The position numbers and the translations under genes were made by a program. Below, one piece after another: positions 1 to 9,026 of a stretch of DNA of 36,029 bases. Source of the stretch: Flavobacterium rivuli WB 3.3-2 = DSM 21788 (GTDB lineage Bacteria > Bacteroidota > Bacteroidia > Flavobacteriales > Flavobacteriaceae). Where the stretch lies: contig NZ_KB899984.1 of assembly GCF_000378485.1 (NCBI RefSeq), positions 1 to 36,029 of the forward strand. The letters run 5' to 3'. The stretch's first letter is position 1; every line of letters begins with the position of its first letter. The notes under the pieces were generated by a model, which saw only the letters and a list, made by a program, of their open reading frames with translations, was not told the DNA's origin and made no database searches.

Positions 1-606
1 ACAGCTTTAGCTGCTACCGAATTATTAGCAACAGGTACATATTATGTATCTCAAACGGTTAATACTTGTGAGAGTACAAGGGTTGCAGTAAGTGTTACTA
101 TTAACACTACTCCGGCTCCAACAGCTGAAGCTACACAAACGGTTAGTGTAACCGCTGCCGAAGATGCTACAATAGAAGATATTGTTACTTTAACAGGTGA
201 GAATATTGTATGGTATGCATCACAGGAAAATGTTGTGTCTGGCACACCTCTTACTGCGGGAACCGTACTTACTAATGGCGCAACATATTATGCTACACAA
301 ACTGTAAACGGCTGTACAAGCCAGGAAACACTTGCTGTGACTATTAGCGTGGTATTAGGTGTGAAACCGGTTACTAAAGATGTATTTAAATTTTACCCTA
401 ACCCGGTTGATACTGAGTTAACGATAGAATCGTCTAACCTTATTTCTAACATTGAGGTGTATGACCTTCACGGTAAACTTGTACTCAATGTACAGTGGAA
501 CAAAACAAGCGGTAAGCTTAATATGTCTACCCTACAGGCTGCAAGTTATACGGTAAGGGTTACAACCGGTAATGCTGTTAAGGAACTTAAGATCCTTAAA
601 AAATAA
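1..606 (+). CDS. T9SS type A surface protein, C-terminal part (5' end outside window)
   Basis: The reading frame is open from base 1 to the TAA at 604-606, so this is the 3' end of a longer gene; the internal ATG at 235 is not a start. The first 120 residues contain two similar Ig-like repeat units, each ending in a TYY-x-(S/T)QTVN-x-C pattern, as in adhesin-like flavobacterial surface proteins with Ig-like repeats. The last 75 or so residues form a T9SS type A sorting domain: KFYPNPV, then an IEVYDLHGK strand, then a final basic KILKK. This domain is known to direct outer-membrane passage through the type IX system and cell-surface attachment. A strong hairpin follows the stop, so this is the last gene of its transcript. 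The function of the missing N-terminus cannot be inferred. Confidence 0.9.
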   Translation, partial: TALAATELLATGTYYVSQTVNTCESTRVAVSVTINTTPAPTAEATQTVSVTAAEDATIEDIVTLTGENIVWYASQENVVSGTPLTAGTVLTNGATYYATQTVNGCTSQETLAVTISVVLGVKPVTKDVFKFYPNPVDTELTIESSNLISNIEVYDLHGKLVLNVQWNKTSGKLNMSTLQAASYTVRVTTGNAVKELKILKK

Positions 607-629
607 CAATTAAATATTTTTTGCAAAAA

Positions 630-656
630 AGCTGCCCACGGGCAGCTCTTTTTGTT
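630..656 (+). terminator. Rho-independent terminator of the first gene
   Basis: Stem GCTGCC (631-636) pairs with GGCAGC (641-646), with A630/T647 extending it. A T-rich run follows at 647-656, 24 bases after the stop codon. Confidence 0.85.
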
Positions 657-700
657 TATAGAAATACAGATAGGTTTTAGTCATTAGCTACATACCTTTA

Positions 701-820
701 AAAGGGAAGTGTTTGCGTGAGGGATAGAGCGAAAGCCCACAGTAACGGTTGAGGTACGAAGCCGGTGCGAGGATTTGCAGCGAAAGCCCGACTCGTAACG
801 CAATGAAGCGGCACGCCCAA
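701..820. repeat. Structured intergenic element, likely a dispersed flavobacterial repeat
   Basis: This GC-richer block lies between two convergent genes and holds no reading frame. GCGTG (715-719) can pair with CACGC (812-816), and nested inside TACGA (755-759) can pair with TCGTA (793-797). It contains GCGTGAGGGATAG near the left end, two copies of GCGAAAGCCC (729-738 and 780-789), and ends in GGCACGCCC. I recall similar blocks in intergenic regions of other Flavobacterium genomes, but cannot verify this here. It could be a REP-like repeat or a structured RNA. Confidence 0.5.
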
Positions 821-832
821 AATAACAAAGCA

Positions 833-867
833 AAAACCCCATAACTATAAGTAAGCTATGGGGTTTT
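833..867. terminator. Bidirectional terminator between convergent genes
   Basis: An 11-bp perfect stem pairs AAAACCCCATA (833-843) with TATGGGGTTTT (857-867). It starts 19 bases past the leftward arabinanase stop and gives a T-tract on both strands. Confidence 0.85.
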
Positions 868-885
868 GCATTAATAATTATTACA

Positions 886-1917
886 CTATTTAAGTTCTAT
901 AATGGGCCAGCCGTTTGCATCCCATTTAAGTTCGGTTACTATAAGTTTAGAGGCACCTTTATCGGGTATAGAATAACCGTGGGCAACAAAGAGGTCTTTT
1001 CCGTCTACATTATATACAGAGTTATGTCCCAGTGCGGCCCACTTTTTACCATCGCCAACGGCAAAATCGGTACCGTTTCCGTCCATCATAGAAAAACCTG
1101 CTTTGTCAAGGTAAGGCCCTGTTACAGATTTTGACCTGCCCACCACCACATGATAGTTACTGTTAACACCGCGGCAGCACATATCGAAAGAAGCAAACAG
1201 GTAATAATAATCGCCATGCTTATACACAAAGGCCCCTTCTATCTGGCTGTCTTCGAGCCCGTAATTATACAGTTTCTGAGTGCTTGGGCGGCGGGCGATA
1301 GTATGCCACTCTTCGGGCCATTTTAATTTCATCATATCACTGGTCATTTTCACGGCTTTTATACCATCCCAAAACGACCCGAAAATAAACCATGGCGTGC
1401 CCTTTTCGTCTACTATAATATTAGGGTCTATTGCCTGCCAAAGGTCACGGTTTAAAACCGATTGCACTATTTTGCCGTGATCTGTCCATTTAAATTTAGG
1501 GCTGGCAGGGTTAAGTGTGGGCGTAGATGCATGGCCAATTGCAGCGTCTGGCTTGCCGGGAGTAGCATTACAGGCATAAAATATATGGTAATTGCCTTTG
1601 TAGAAAATAATATCGGGTGCCCATATATCTCCATTAAATGTGGGCAGGGCCTCTTTTGTCCATGCCGGCAATTTGTCGAAAACAGGTTTGCCCTGCGCCC
1701 AGTTCTTTAAATCTTTAGAGTACATGGTGCTGATGCCTTTACCCGTACCAAAAACGTAATACGTATCGCCCTCTTTTGCCATTACGGGGTCGTGCACTCC
1801 CGGATTTTTAGAATTAAAGGGTAACGTTGCGTCCTGTTCCTGTATGGGTGGTACATCCTGGGCAGTGGCAATACCGCTAATGGTTATCATGCAGCATGCA
1901 AGTAGTGTTTTTATCAT
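886..1917 (-). CDS. GH43 family endo-1,5-alpha-L-arabinanase, secreted
   Basis: The 343-residue product should hydrolyse the alpha-1,5-arabinan backbone (EC 3.2.1.99 type activity). Residues 1-20 are a signal peptide ending in ATAQ. The GH43 five-bladed propeller follows with the three expected acidic residues: D43 in VHDP (base), D164 in AIDPN (pKa modulator) and E227 in QIEGAF (acid). The WAPDI motif near residue 99 and a late GHNSV motif are typical of arabinan-specific GH43 members. There is no lipobox cysteine and no T9SS domain, so it is probably periplasmic, unlike most of its neighbours. No SusC/SusD or other arabinan-utilisation gene is present nearby, so it does not sit in an obvious polysaccharide utilisation locus. 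The exact GH43 subfamily and substrate are inferred from motif resemblance. Confidence 0.88.
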   Translation of the reverse strand: MIKTLLACCMITISGIATAQDVPPIQEQDATLPFNSKNPGVHDPVMAKEGDTYYVFGTGKGISTMYSKDLKNWAQGKPVFDKLPAWTKEALPTFNGDIWAPDIIFYKGNYHIFYACNATPGKPDAAIGHASTPTLNPASPKFKWTDHGKIVQSVLNRDLWQAIDPNIIVDEKGTPWFIFGSFWDGIKAVKMTSDMMKLKWPEEWHTIARRPSTQKLYNYGLEDSQIEGAFVYKHGDYYYLFASFDMCCRGVNSNYHVVVGRSKSVTGPYLDKAGFSMMDGNGTDFAVGDGKKWAALGHNSVYNVDGKDLFVAHGYSIPDKGASKLIVTELKWDANGWPIIELK

Positions 1918-1938
1918 AAATATGTTTTTATAGTATTA

Positions 1939-1950
1939 ACTAAAATTAGT
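1939..1950 (-). promoter_or_regulatory. Possible promoter/operator of the arabinanase gene
   Basis: On the minus strand TAATTTTA (1942-1949) matches 7 of 8 bases of the Bacteroidota -7 box. It lies inside a small dyad, ACTAA-AA-TTAGT, about 25 bases upstream of the ATG. A second dyad, GTGTA-N5-TACAC, lies at 1980-1994. The region is very AT-rich, so chance is possible. Confidence 0.3.
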
Positions 1951-2009
1951 ATTTATTTTTTACTATCGATAAAAAATTAGTGTAGAATTTACACATATTA
2001 TAAAAACAA

Positions 2010-2037
2010 AAAAGCCCCGGCGATAACCGGAGCTTTT
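2010..2037 (-). terminator. Terminator of the metalloprotease gene
   Basis: AAAGC plus CCGG (2011-2020) pairs with CCGG plus GCTTT (2027-2036) around a CGATAA loop, with one internal mismatch. It lies about 85 bases past the leftward stop at 2122. Confidence 0.75.
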
Positions 2038-2121
2038 ATAGAGGATGAATTTCCTGAAAGCACAACATTTAGAATCAGGAATACATGCTGTTTTTAGGTA
2101 ATTTATCGTTATTGCAAAGTA

Positions 2122-4800
2122 TTATTTAATTACAATTTTGCGGGTTTCTTTACGGTTGCCATCCTGAACGGTAACAAGGTAAACACCCTGCTGTACATTT
2201 TGCAGGTTTACAATACCCGAAAAAATTCCTGAATTTGCATAATTACTATTATATACTACCCTGCCGCTTATATCATTTACAAGGATATTTATCTTGTTTT
2301 GCGAGTCAGAATTAAACTGTACCGTAAAGGCACCGGTATTTGGGTTAGGGAAAATAGCAAAATCTTTAAGCCCGAAGCTCTCTGTGCCCAATGCCGTAGC
2401 CGTTTGTGTACACACGATAACCGACCACGAATTTAAAGCACCTGTATCCTGGCTTTGAGAATCTTTTACCCTTAACCTCCAGTTACCATTTGCAGTAACC
2501 CCGGCATAGGCAGAAAGATCTCCCTGAGGCGCGTATGTACCTGTTGTAGGGCTTGCACATACCACAGAGCCACTACCGTTGCTAAACGTAATATTAAAAT
2601 TTTCGTTATTGCTGCACTGCTGGTTCCATAAGTTTACGGTAGTTCCCGCAGGGTTTACAACATTAATAGTTAAATCGCTAAGATAGGTGTGTGTAACATC
2701 TACCTGTACTTTAACACTTGATACCGTTACACCGGGCGCAGAAATGGCTAATGTTTGCGATGTAAATGACGAAGCACCATCTGGTATGCTAAGGCCTGTA
2801 CTGTTTGTATAGGTAGTACAATCGTTAATAACAGAATAGCCAATGGCAAATTCTTTTTGATTAAGGGCATAGAAAATATTATCTATTGCCTGTACCATTA
2901 CACGACAGTGAACACCGTCTGCCCCTGCCGGAACATTTATAATCTCGCTGCCATCGTTCGCGGTTGTTGCCGCAAGCACGGTAGGAAAAGTAAGTCCGCC
3001 ATCTGTAGATAACAGTATGCTTACATTGGCAACATTAATGTTGTTTGCTGTAGTACCGGCTACATTCCAGGTTATGGTTTGCTGGCTTCCTGCCGTCCAC
3101 GACTCTGTTTCGCTGTTTTGAGAAGTTACAATAAAAGGCCCCGCTGCGCTTTTAACAATAATATTTACATCGTCGGTTTTGGTCTGTCCTCCCGCAGCTA
3201 TATTATCCCTGCCGGTAAGTGTAAAGTGAAGCGTTCTGGCTACATTAGGAACGGTTTCCCATGTAGTAGTAAGAGAATTTGCTACTACGCTGCTAAAAGC
3301 AGGAAAATACCTGGTTGTAGATGTACCGGGAGCTACAGAACGAAATAAAGGACCCGACGTTTTAGTAGGCAATGCAAAACTGCTATCGCCGGATGAAGCA
3401 TTGCTTGCACTGTCATTTTGTTCCCAGGTGTATGTTACACCTGCAGGGTTAACCTCTGCGCCCACTGCTTTTAGCACAAACGCCGTACCTTTAGGTATAC
3501 TGTAATTAGATCCTGCATTTACAACAATAGCAGCGTTATTAAGAGGTGAATCTACAGGACATGTTTTATCGGCAAGGTTAAGCTGTACCTGGTGTACACT
3601 TGCATACGTAAAGTAATCGTCAGAATGCGCCTGTACGTCATAAGCATCGGTTATACCGGCATAGCCCATAATACTGCTGCCGCTACCCGGCTCTGTTTGC
3701 ACACCGCTCTGCTCATATTCAAAAGAGAAAGTATGGTTTGCACCAAGCTGGTGGCCCATTTCATGGGCTACATAGTCTATATCAAAAGTATCACCTTCGG
3801 GTACACCGTTAGAGGGAGATGTTATACCGCTGCCCTTTGCACCGTCTTCGCACACACAGCCTACACAGCCTGCGTTACCGCCGCCGCCTGTAGCGCCAAA
3901 AAGGTGGCCTATATCATAAGCACCTTCTCCTACAGTAGCCGTAAGATTAGCCTGTAGCTCGCTGTTCCAGTTGTCCATACTGCTGGCGTTAGAGTAAGGA
4001 TCGGTAGATGCGCTTGTGTAAATTAGGCTGGCTTCATCATCTATAAGTATAAGGTTTACAGCAAAATCTACTTCATAAACGCCATTAACACGGCTCATGG
4101 TAGCATTCATAGCGGCAAGGGCTCCTGCCACCGTACGGCCATGATATACAGTATATTCTCCCGTACATGAAAGTGCAAGCCTTAATGTTTTAAACGTAAG
4201 CGATTCTGATAGTGCTGCCCTGTTTGCCTGCGCTGCGGCTCTTTGTACACTGCGGTCGTCTGCAGTTGTACAATTAAATGGCAGTTGCCCTTTGGCACGT
4301 GTTGCACCAGAGTTAAATACGGCATATACCTCGCCATTAGCAGTGTATGGCTCTATAAATTCTGTTTGTTTATCTGCCCTTAGCACCATTGTTTGTATGC
4401 CTTTTGGCGATATACTTATCCTTAAATGCGCTGTAGGGTCTTCTACTCCATTACCCACATAAGAGCGTATATAAGGAAATTGTGCCTGCAATACCGAAGA
4501 AAAGTTTGAGGCTTCCAGCACAACAAAATGTTCTGCAACGCCATTTATATTAGGCAGCGTAATTACTATACCCTTACCCCCGGAGTTTTTTTGCGGAGCT
4601 GTGGCAAGTATCGTTTTTAGCTCATCGGTATTGATAGTAACAAAACTAACATTGCTTTTTGCAATGGCAAAAGTTTGTTTTATCTCTCCCATGGTGGCAG
4701 CTTTATCTGCATTAACGGGGGTCCAGCTTTTTACAGACTGGGCATAACCGGCTGTAAGGCTAAGTACAGCAGTAATGCATAAAAGGAAATGTTTTTTCAT
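2122..4800 (-). CDS. Secreted reprolysin-like zinc metalloprotease with P domain and T9SS type A domain
   Basis: An exported zinc endopeptidase. I choose the ATG at 4800 (892 residues) rather than the upstream ATG at 4863, because it opens directly with a signal peptide, MKKHFLLCITAVLSLTAGYA. A propeptide-like region covers about 20-190. The catalytic domain has the metzincin motif HEMGHQLGANH (H346, E347, H350, H356) and a downstream SIMGYAG Met-turn, with a run of cysteines near GCVGCVCEDG. Ig-like segments follow, then a proprotein-convertase P/Homo B domain (DGASSF to LNSWSV), and a type A sorting domain beginning FAIFPNPNTG. This order matches flavobacterial exported M12B-like peptidases. 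The substrate is unknown. It is monocistronic, with its own terminator. Confidence 0.9.
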   Translation of the reverse strand: MKKHFLLCITAVLSLTAGYAQSVKSWTPVNADKAATMGEIKQTFAIAKSNVSFVTINTDELKTILATAPQKNSGGKGIVITLPNINGVAEHFVVLEASNFSSVLQAQFPYIRSYVGNGVEDPTAHLRISISPKGIQTMVLRADKQTEFIEPYTANGEVYAVFNSGATRAKGQLPFNCTTADDRSVQRAAAQANRAALSESLTFKTLRLALSCTGEYTVYHGRTVAGALAAMNATMSRVNGVYEVDFAVNLILIDDEASLIYTSASTDPYSNASSMDNWNSELQANLTATVGEGAYDIGHLFGATGGGGNAGCVGCVCEDGAKGSGITSPSNGVPEGDTFDIDYVAHEMGHQLGANHTFSFEYEQSGVQTEPGSGSSIMGYAGITDAYDVQAHSDDYFTYASVHQVQLNLADKTCPVDSPLNNAAIVVNAGSNYSIPKGTAFVLKAVGAEVNPAGVTYTWEQNDSASNASSGDSSFALPTKTSGPLFRSVAPGTSTTRYFPAFSSVVANSLTTTWETVPNVARTLHFTLTGRDNIAAGGQTKTDDVNIIVKSAAGPFIVTSQNSETESWTAGSQQTITWNVAGTTANNINVANVSILLSTDGGLTFPTVLAATTANDGSEIINVPAGADGVHCRVMVQAIDNIFYALNQKEFAIGYSVINDCTTYTNSTGLSIPDGASSFTSQTLAISAPGVTVSSVKVQVDVTHTYLSDLTINVVNPAGTTVNLWNQQCSNNENFNITFSNGSGSVVCASPTTGTYAPQGDLSAYAGVTANGNWRLRVKDSQSQDTGALNSWSVIVCTQTATALGTESFGLKDFAIFPNPNTGAFTVQFNSDSQNKINILVNDISGRVVYNSNYANSGIFSGIVNLQNVQQGVYLVTVQDGNRKETRKIVIK

Positions 4801-4826
4801 TATAGTATTCAGTTTAGGTAAGGCGG

Positions 4827-4834
4827 TAAAGATA
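4827..4834 (-). promoter_or_regulatory. Possible -7 box for the metalloprotease gene
   Basis: Minus-strand TATCTTTA matches 7 of 8 bases of TAnnTTTG and ends 26 bases before the chosen ATG at 4800. If real, transcription starts downstream of the ATG at 4863 and excludes the longer start. Confidence 0.3.
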
Positions 4835-5027
4835 TCACGCAATGCCGTTTTGTTAACCTGCATTTAACTGGCGTTTACCTACAAAAACGCACACTAAACC
4901 GTTAAAGCATAAGAATATGCTTTCTGAACAAGCCATAAAACTGAACTATTCTGAACATTTATTATAAGGCTACTACATTATTTTTAAGTGGTATTCCTTA
5001 TTTAATAACCCGGATCTAAAACCCAAA

Positions 5028-5057
5028 TATAAAGGCGATACAAAATGTACCGCCCTT
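5028..5057 (-). terminator. Probable terminator of the type B protein operon
   Basis: GGCGATAC (5034-5041) pairs with GTACCGCC (5047-5054) with one mismatch. On the minus strand it is followed by a T-rich stretch, just past the stop at 5064. Confidence 0.55.
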
Positions 5058-5063
5058 ACTAAC

Positions 5064-8000
5064 TTACCGTATTAATGAAAAATGCGCATTAAACTCTTTG
5101 TCTGTTGCTCCTTCCCTGTAAAACAATGTGAACCAATAATCTGTAGCCGGTAACGGGTGGCCGTTAAGCGTGCCATCCCATCCTGTTCCCGATGGTTTTA
5201 CAGAAGTTATCAATTTACCATACCTGTCAAAAATATAGATCATGGCATTGGGCTGGTTCCTAAGGTCGCGAATGTTCCAGTACTCATTAGTACTGTCGCC
5301 ATTAGGTGTAAAATATTTTGGATAATCTATAACTACAACCTGCACTGTATATACTGCACCACAACCGCCGGCATCTTTTACGTGTACAAGGTGCGTTCCC
5401 CGCTCTACATTATAAAAATAATTACTTTGCTGCTCCGGGCCATTATCCATCCAGTATACAAGGTTACTGCCTCCTGTGGCCTGTGCAAAAATGGTCGCGT
5501 TGTTAGAAAAGTACCCTGTAACTACCTGCGCTGTAAAATTTTCCGGCCCGTTAGAAAGAGAGACAACAGTGGTTGCCGTTCCCGGAGGGCAGCCGGAAGC
5601 ATTACTAACCTCAACAGTATAATTGCCCGTCTGACTTACCGATATAGCAGGATCCGTGTTGTTAAGCAATTGTCCGTTCCTGTACCATTTAAACGTATAT
5701 AAAGCAGCCGAAAGCCCTGTGTCTATCACCGCCGGAGAAAGTATGTTACCATTAGCATCATAACAAATAGTATATTTGCCCTGAAGGTTTACCGCCATTG
5801 CAGGGAGTATGGTAAGTTGTAATTTGGCAATTGTAAAACATCCCGTGGTATTTTCTACCCTTATAAAAATAGTTTGCAGGTTGGGCATAAGGGTAAAGCC
5901 TGCAGGGTTTTGTAAAGCATTTACATTATTTTCCGCATTAGTATCGCTTGTAAAATAACCTGTTATGCGTGTACCTGTTTCACCATTTAAAATTTCCTGT
6001 TCATAAACAGTTAGGTTATATAAATTGCTATTGTCCTGGCATATTGTTTTTTGAAGAATTAATACCGGCTCCGGGCTTTTAGCTATCTCTATTTGCAGGT
6101 TTACGTAAGTTTTGCATCCTCCGGCATCGGTAACTTCGGCAATTATGGTTTGCGTGTAGGCAATTGTATTCCTGAAATTATCTGGCGTAGCAATTGCAGT
6201 ACCGTTGGCAAGGTTGGTATTATTAAGGTAATAACTTACCGTAAGACCGGTATTCTGACCAATGATCTCTGCCGTTTTACCGGTAAGGTTTAATATTTTA
6301 AAACCGTCTGGTACAGTATCGTCACATTCGCTTAAAGGTGTGGGTGCAGTAATTTGCAAGGCACATTCGGTATCAATATCGGTACATTGGGTACATACAG
6401 GATCCGGGTCTGGCTGGTTGCCTGTAACAGCAACTGTATTTATTAAATTTCCTGTAAAGCTTTGCGGAACAGCAACCGTAACCTGATATGTTACTGTAGC
6501 CCCTACTGCAATACTTGCTACAACATTGTTAAGGCTGCCTGTGCCTGTAGCACCATTGCCCGACCAGGACATTGTTGTTATTCCTGCCGGAAGCGGGTCG
6601 CTTACCGATACGTTTGTGGCAGTACCCGGCCCATTATTAGTAACAGAAATAGTATATACCGTATTTGTTCCCGGTACATAAACTGTTTGGTTATTTGTTT
6701 TTACCACTAAGAGGTCGGCGGCAAAAATAATTGGGGTTATGGTAGCATCGTTTATTGTTGGGGTATGTGTATCATCAGATACTGCGGTTAACGTAGCACC
6801 CAGATCATTTTGAACAGAAACAAATGCCTGGTTAACAACCCTTCCTGCCAGCGCATCCTGCATAGTAATTGTGTGCAATGCTGTAATATTTACAACTTCT
6901 CCCGAAGCTACAGATGCTATGGTTGCAGGGCTAATACTTCCTGCATCGGCATTTGTATCGCTTACAACAATGTTAGTAAGTGTTGTTTGCCCAACATTAA
7001 AGAACTGAAGGTTATATCTTATTACATCGCCTACATTATAATACTGGTCGTACTCCGGCCTTTTTGATAGTGTAAAATTAGTGATTTGCGCTGTTGCCTG
7101 CGCCGTATTATTTGCCGTATTGGTATCTGTATTAGTGCCTGTTATGGCAGCTATATTTACAAAATTACCCGTTGCATTAATTGTTGCAGTAACCGTTAAG
7201 GTTTGCGAAGTTGTGGCATTTAAATTGCCTATTGCCCATACTCCTGTGGCAGCGGTATAAGTACCTGCCGATGTTGTTGCCGAAACAAACTGGTAGCCCG
7301 ACGGCAGTAAGTCTGAAACCTGTACATTAGTATCGTTAACCGACCCAACGTTTGATGCTGTAATTTGAAAAACGGCCTGATTACCGGTTATAGAGATTAC
7401 GGATTTTTCAACCTTTAAGTCGCTGCAAGGGTTTACAGTAATAAACACAGGAGCCGATGGCGCTGTTATGCCACAATCCCTGCTTGCAACCACGGTATAG
7501 TTACCGGTTTGTGTGGCTACGTAAGTTGGGGCATCTGCTCCCGCAATGGCAACCCCTTCAAGATACCATTGGTAGGGAGCAAGCCCTATAGTTGTTGATA
7601 GTGTTACGGTACAAGTATCTGATGATGTTACTTCGGCAGGAGGCTCAGGGGTATCGCTGAAAGCGGAGAAAAATCCCGACATAGAAAAACCGTCGCCCTG
7701 CTGTATGATGCTTGTTGTTAAACGTGCGTTAGATGTTATACCAATAACCGTTGGGCTGCCAATATCAAGATCGGTAAAGCGCAGCATATAAAAACCGGTA
7801 CTGCCTATAGGCGTTCTGGAAACTCCGGTAACGGTTTCTAAATTTAACCCGTTAATAAAAACCGGCTCTGTGGCACTTTCTAAAATGGTATAGCCAAAGT
7901 AAGGAAGGTCGGTACTGTTGTAACTGATAAATTTACGGGTAATAATGTTTGTAGAACCGGCACAACCACCAATAGGCAATACGGTAGAAACATCGGTCTC

Positions 8001-8990
8001 GCAGTTAACTGCCGTAGCCGAATATACCACAACAGGCTTTAAGGCATTTACAAATGTAGATGAGTACATGGTTTGCGCATCGCCATGATGAATAGTTATA
8101 TAACTACCGGCAGTTGCAAGCACCTGTGTAGATGTGTTAATCTCGTTACCATCGGCATCATAATTAATTATGGTTATGCTTGTATTATCTTCAGATGCTA
8201 TAATGGTACTTTGCTCCGGGTTATTGGCATCTGTTCCGGGTGTACCGTTACCCCTAACCAGCATGTACTGCATACCCAGCTTGTTAACGGGGGCTATTTG
8301 GTCTACAGTGGCATCTTCTCCGTTACCGTTGCAGGACTGCGGGGTATCGCCATAAGTGCCTGTATTGGCAACAACCGGTTTATCTGATGTTAATAGTGAA
8401 CCCATAGCTGCTGTAAAAAGGCGGCTTTGCCCTGCATTTAAAATTGCCATTACAGTGCCGTTAAGCCTTACTATGGTACCGTTCTCTATTGCCATTACAG
8501 AGTAAACCGGTGCACCGCTGGAAATACCTGTATAACTGCTGCGGTAATAGCCCAGCCTAAAGGCAAGCCCAATTCCCTCATTACCAAAACTTACTAACGA
8601 TGCATTTCCTTTTATGTTTGATGTATTTGTACCCGGAGCGTCAGATGCTATGTTGCGCAGGTTTACCAACACGGGGGCAGAGGCCTCTACAATAAGGCCC
8701 CTGTCAGACGTTATGGTGTTAAGGGTGTTTGCAGGAACATTTACCGGATTACCCACAAACCTGTAAGATACCGGGTTTGCTGCCGTAACACTAAGCGTTG
8801 TTATAACCGTTCCGTTACTCTTTTTAAGGGTTACGCTAACGGTACCTGCCGAAGTTGTACTAATAACAACCTCGTTAGCATCGCTCCAGTATTGCCACGG
8901 CGACGGGGCTATATAGTGGTTTGTTGCATACTGTGCCGAAGCCGTAAAACTTAAAAACAGAACAAATAAAAGGGAAATAAAATTTTTCAT
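5064..8990 (-). CDS. Giant DUF11-repeat surface protein with T9SS type B (CHU_C) domain
   Basis: A 1308-residue exported protein of unknown role. A signal peptide covers 1-20 (ends TASAQ). Residues 21-450 form a large domain also present in the upstream paralogue, opening with HYIAPSPWQYW; it is reminiscent of the IgGFc-binding protein N-terminal domain. An Ig-like segment follows (about 455-525), then DUF11-type modules at about 530-640, 650-757 (looser, DUF7507-like) and 758-880 (ending with CTQCTD). Further Ig/PKD-like segments precede a type B sorting domain with KYFTPNGDSTNEYWNI, IFDRYGK and GWDGTLNGHPLPA. Type B domains are known to be handled by the T9SS, often with a PorP/SprF-like partner; none is in the window. 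Only 36 bases separate it from the paralogue upstream, so the two are probably co-transcribed. Confidence 0.9.
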   Translation of the reverse strand: MKNFISLLFVLFLSFTASAQYATNHYIAPSPWQYWSDANEVVISTTSAGTVSVTLKKSNGTVITTLSVTAANPVSYRFVGNPVNVPANTLNTITSDRGLIVEASAPVLVNLRNIASDAPGTNTSNIKGNASLVSFGNEGIGLAFRLGYYRSSYTGISSGAPVYSVMAIENGTIVRLNGTVMAILNAGQSRLFTAAMGSLLTSDKPVVANTGTYGDTPQSCNGNGEDATVDQIAPVNKLGMQYMLVRGNGTPGTDANNPEQSTIIASEDNTSITIINYDADGNEINTSTQVLATAGSYITIHHGDAQTMYSSTFVNALKPVVVYSATAVNCETDVSTVLPIGGCAGSTNIITRKFISYNSTDLPYFGYTILESATEPVFINGLNLETVTGVSRTPIGSTGFYMLRFTDLDIGSPTVIGITSNARLTTSIIQQGDGFSMSGFFSAFSDTPEPPAEVTSSDTCTVTLSTTIGLAPYQWYLEGVAIAGADAPTYVATQTGNYTVVASRDCGITAPSAPVFITVNPCSDLKVEKSVISITGNQAVFQITASNVGSVNDTNVQVSDLLPSGYQFVSATTSAGTYTAATGVWAIGNLNATTSQTLTVTATINATGNFVNIAAITGTNTDTNTANNTAQATAQITNFTLSKRPEYDQYYNVGDVIRYNLQFFNVGQTTLTNIVVSDTNADAGSISPATIASVASGEVVNITALHTITMQDALAGRVVNQAFVSVQNDLGATLTAVSDDTHTPTINDATITPIIFAADLLVVKTNNQTVYVPGTNTVYTISVTNNGPGTATNVSVSDPLPAGITTMSWSGNGATGTGSLNNVVASIAVGATVTYQVTVAVPQSFTGNLINTVAVTGNQPDPDPVCTQCTDIDTECALQITAPTPLSECDDTVPDGFKILNLTGKTAEIIGQNTGLTVSYYLNNTNLANGTAIATPDNFRNTIAYTQTIIAEVTDAGGCKTYVNLQIEIAKSPEPVLILQKTICQDNSNLYNLTVYEQEILNGETGTRITGYFTSDTNAENNVNALQNPAGFTLMPNLQTIFIRVENTTGCFTIAKLQLTILPAMAVNLQGKYTICYDANGNILSPAVIDTGLSAALYTFKWYRNGQLLNNTDPAISVSQTGNYTVEVSNASGCPPGTATTVVSLSNGPENFTAQVVTGYFSNNATIFAQATGGSNLVYWMDNGPEQQSNYFYNVERGTHLVHVKDAGGCGAVYTVQVVVIDYPKYFTPNGDSTNEYWNIRDLRNQPNAMIYIFDRYGKLITSVKPSGTGWDGTLNGHPLPATDYWFTLFYREGATDKEFNAHFSLIR

Positions 8991-9026
8991 TAGTAGATAT
9001 TGTAGTAAAAAATGCAGACTGATAAA

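Noticed and set aside
235..606. ATG at 235 as the start of a 123-residue gene
   Set aside because: The frame is open back to base 1 and the upstream residues form the same Ig-like repeats, so it is an internal methionine of a truncated gene.
886..4800. Polysaccharide utilisation locus around the arabinanase
   Set aside because: There are no SusC/SusD genes, no sugar regulators and no other glycosidases in the window.
4801..4863. Longer start (ATG at 4863) for the metalloprotease
   Set aside because: It would place 21 unrelated residues before a perfect signal peptide, and a possible -7 box lies between the two ATGs.
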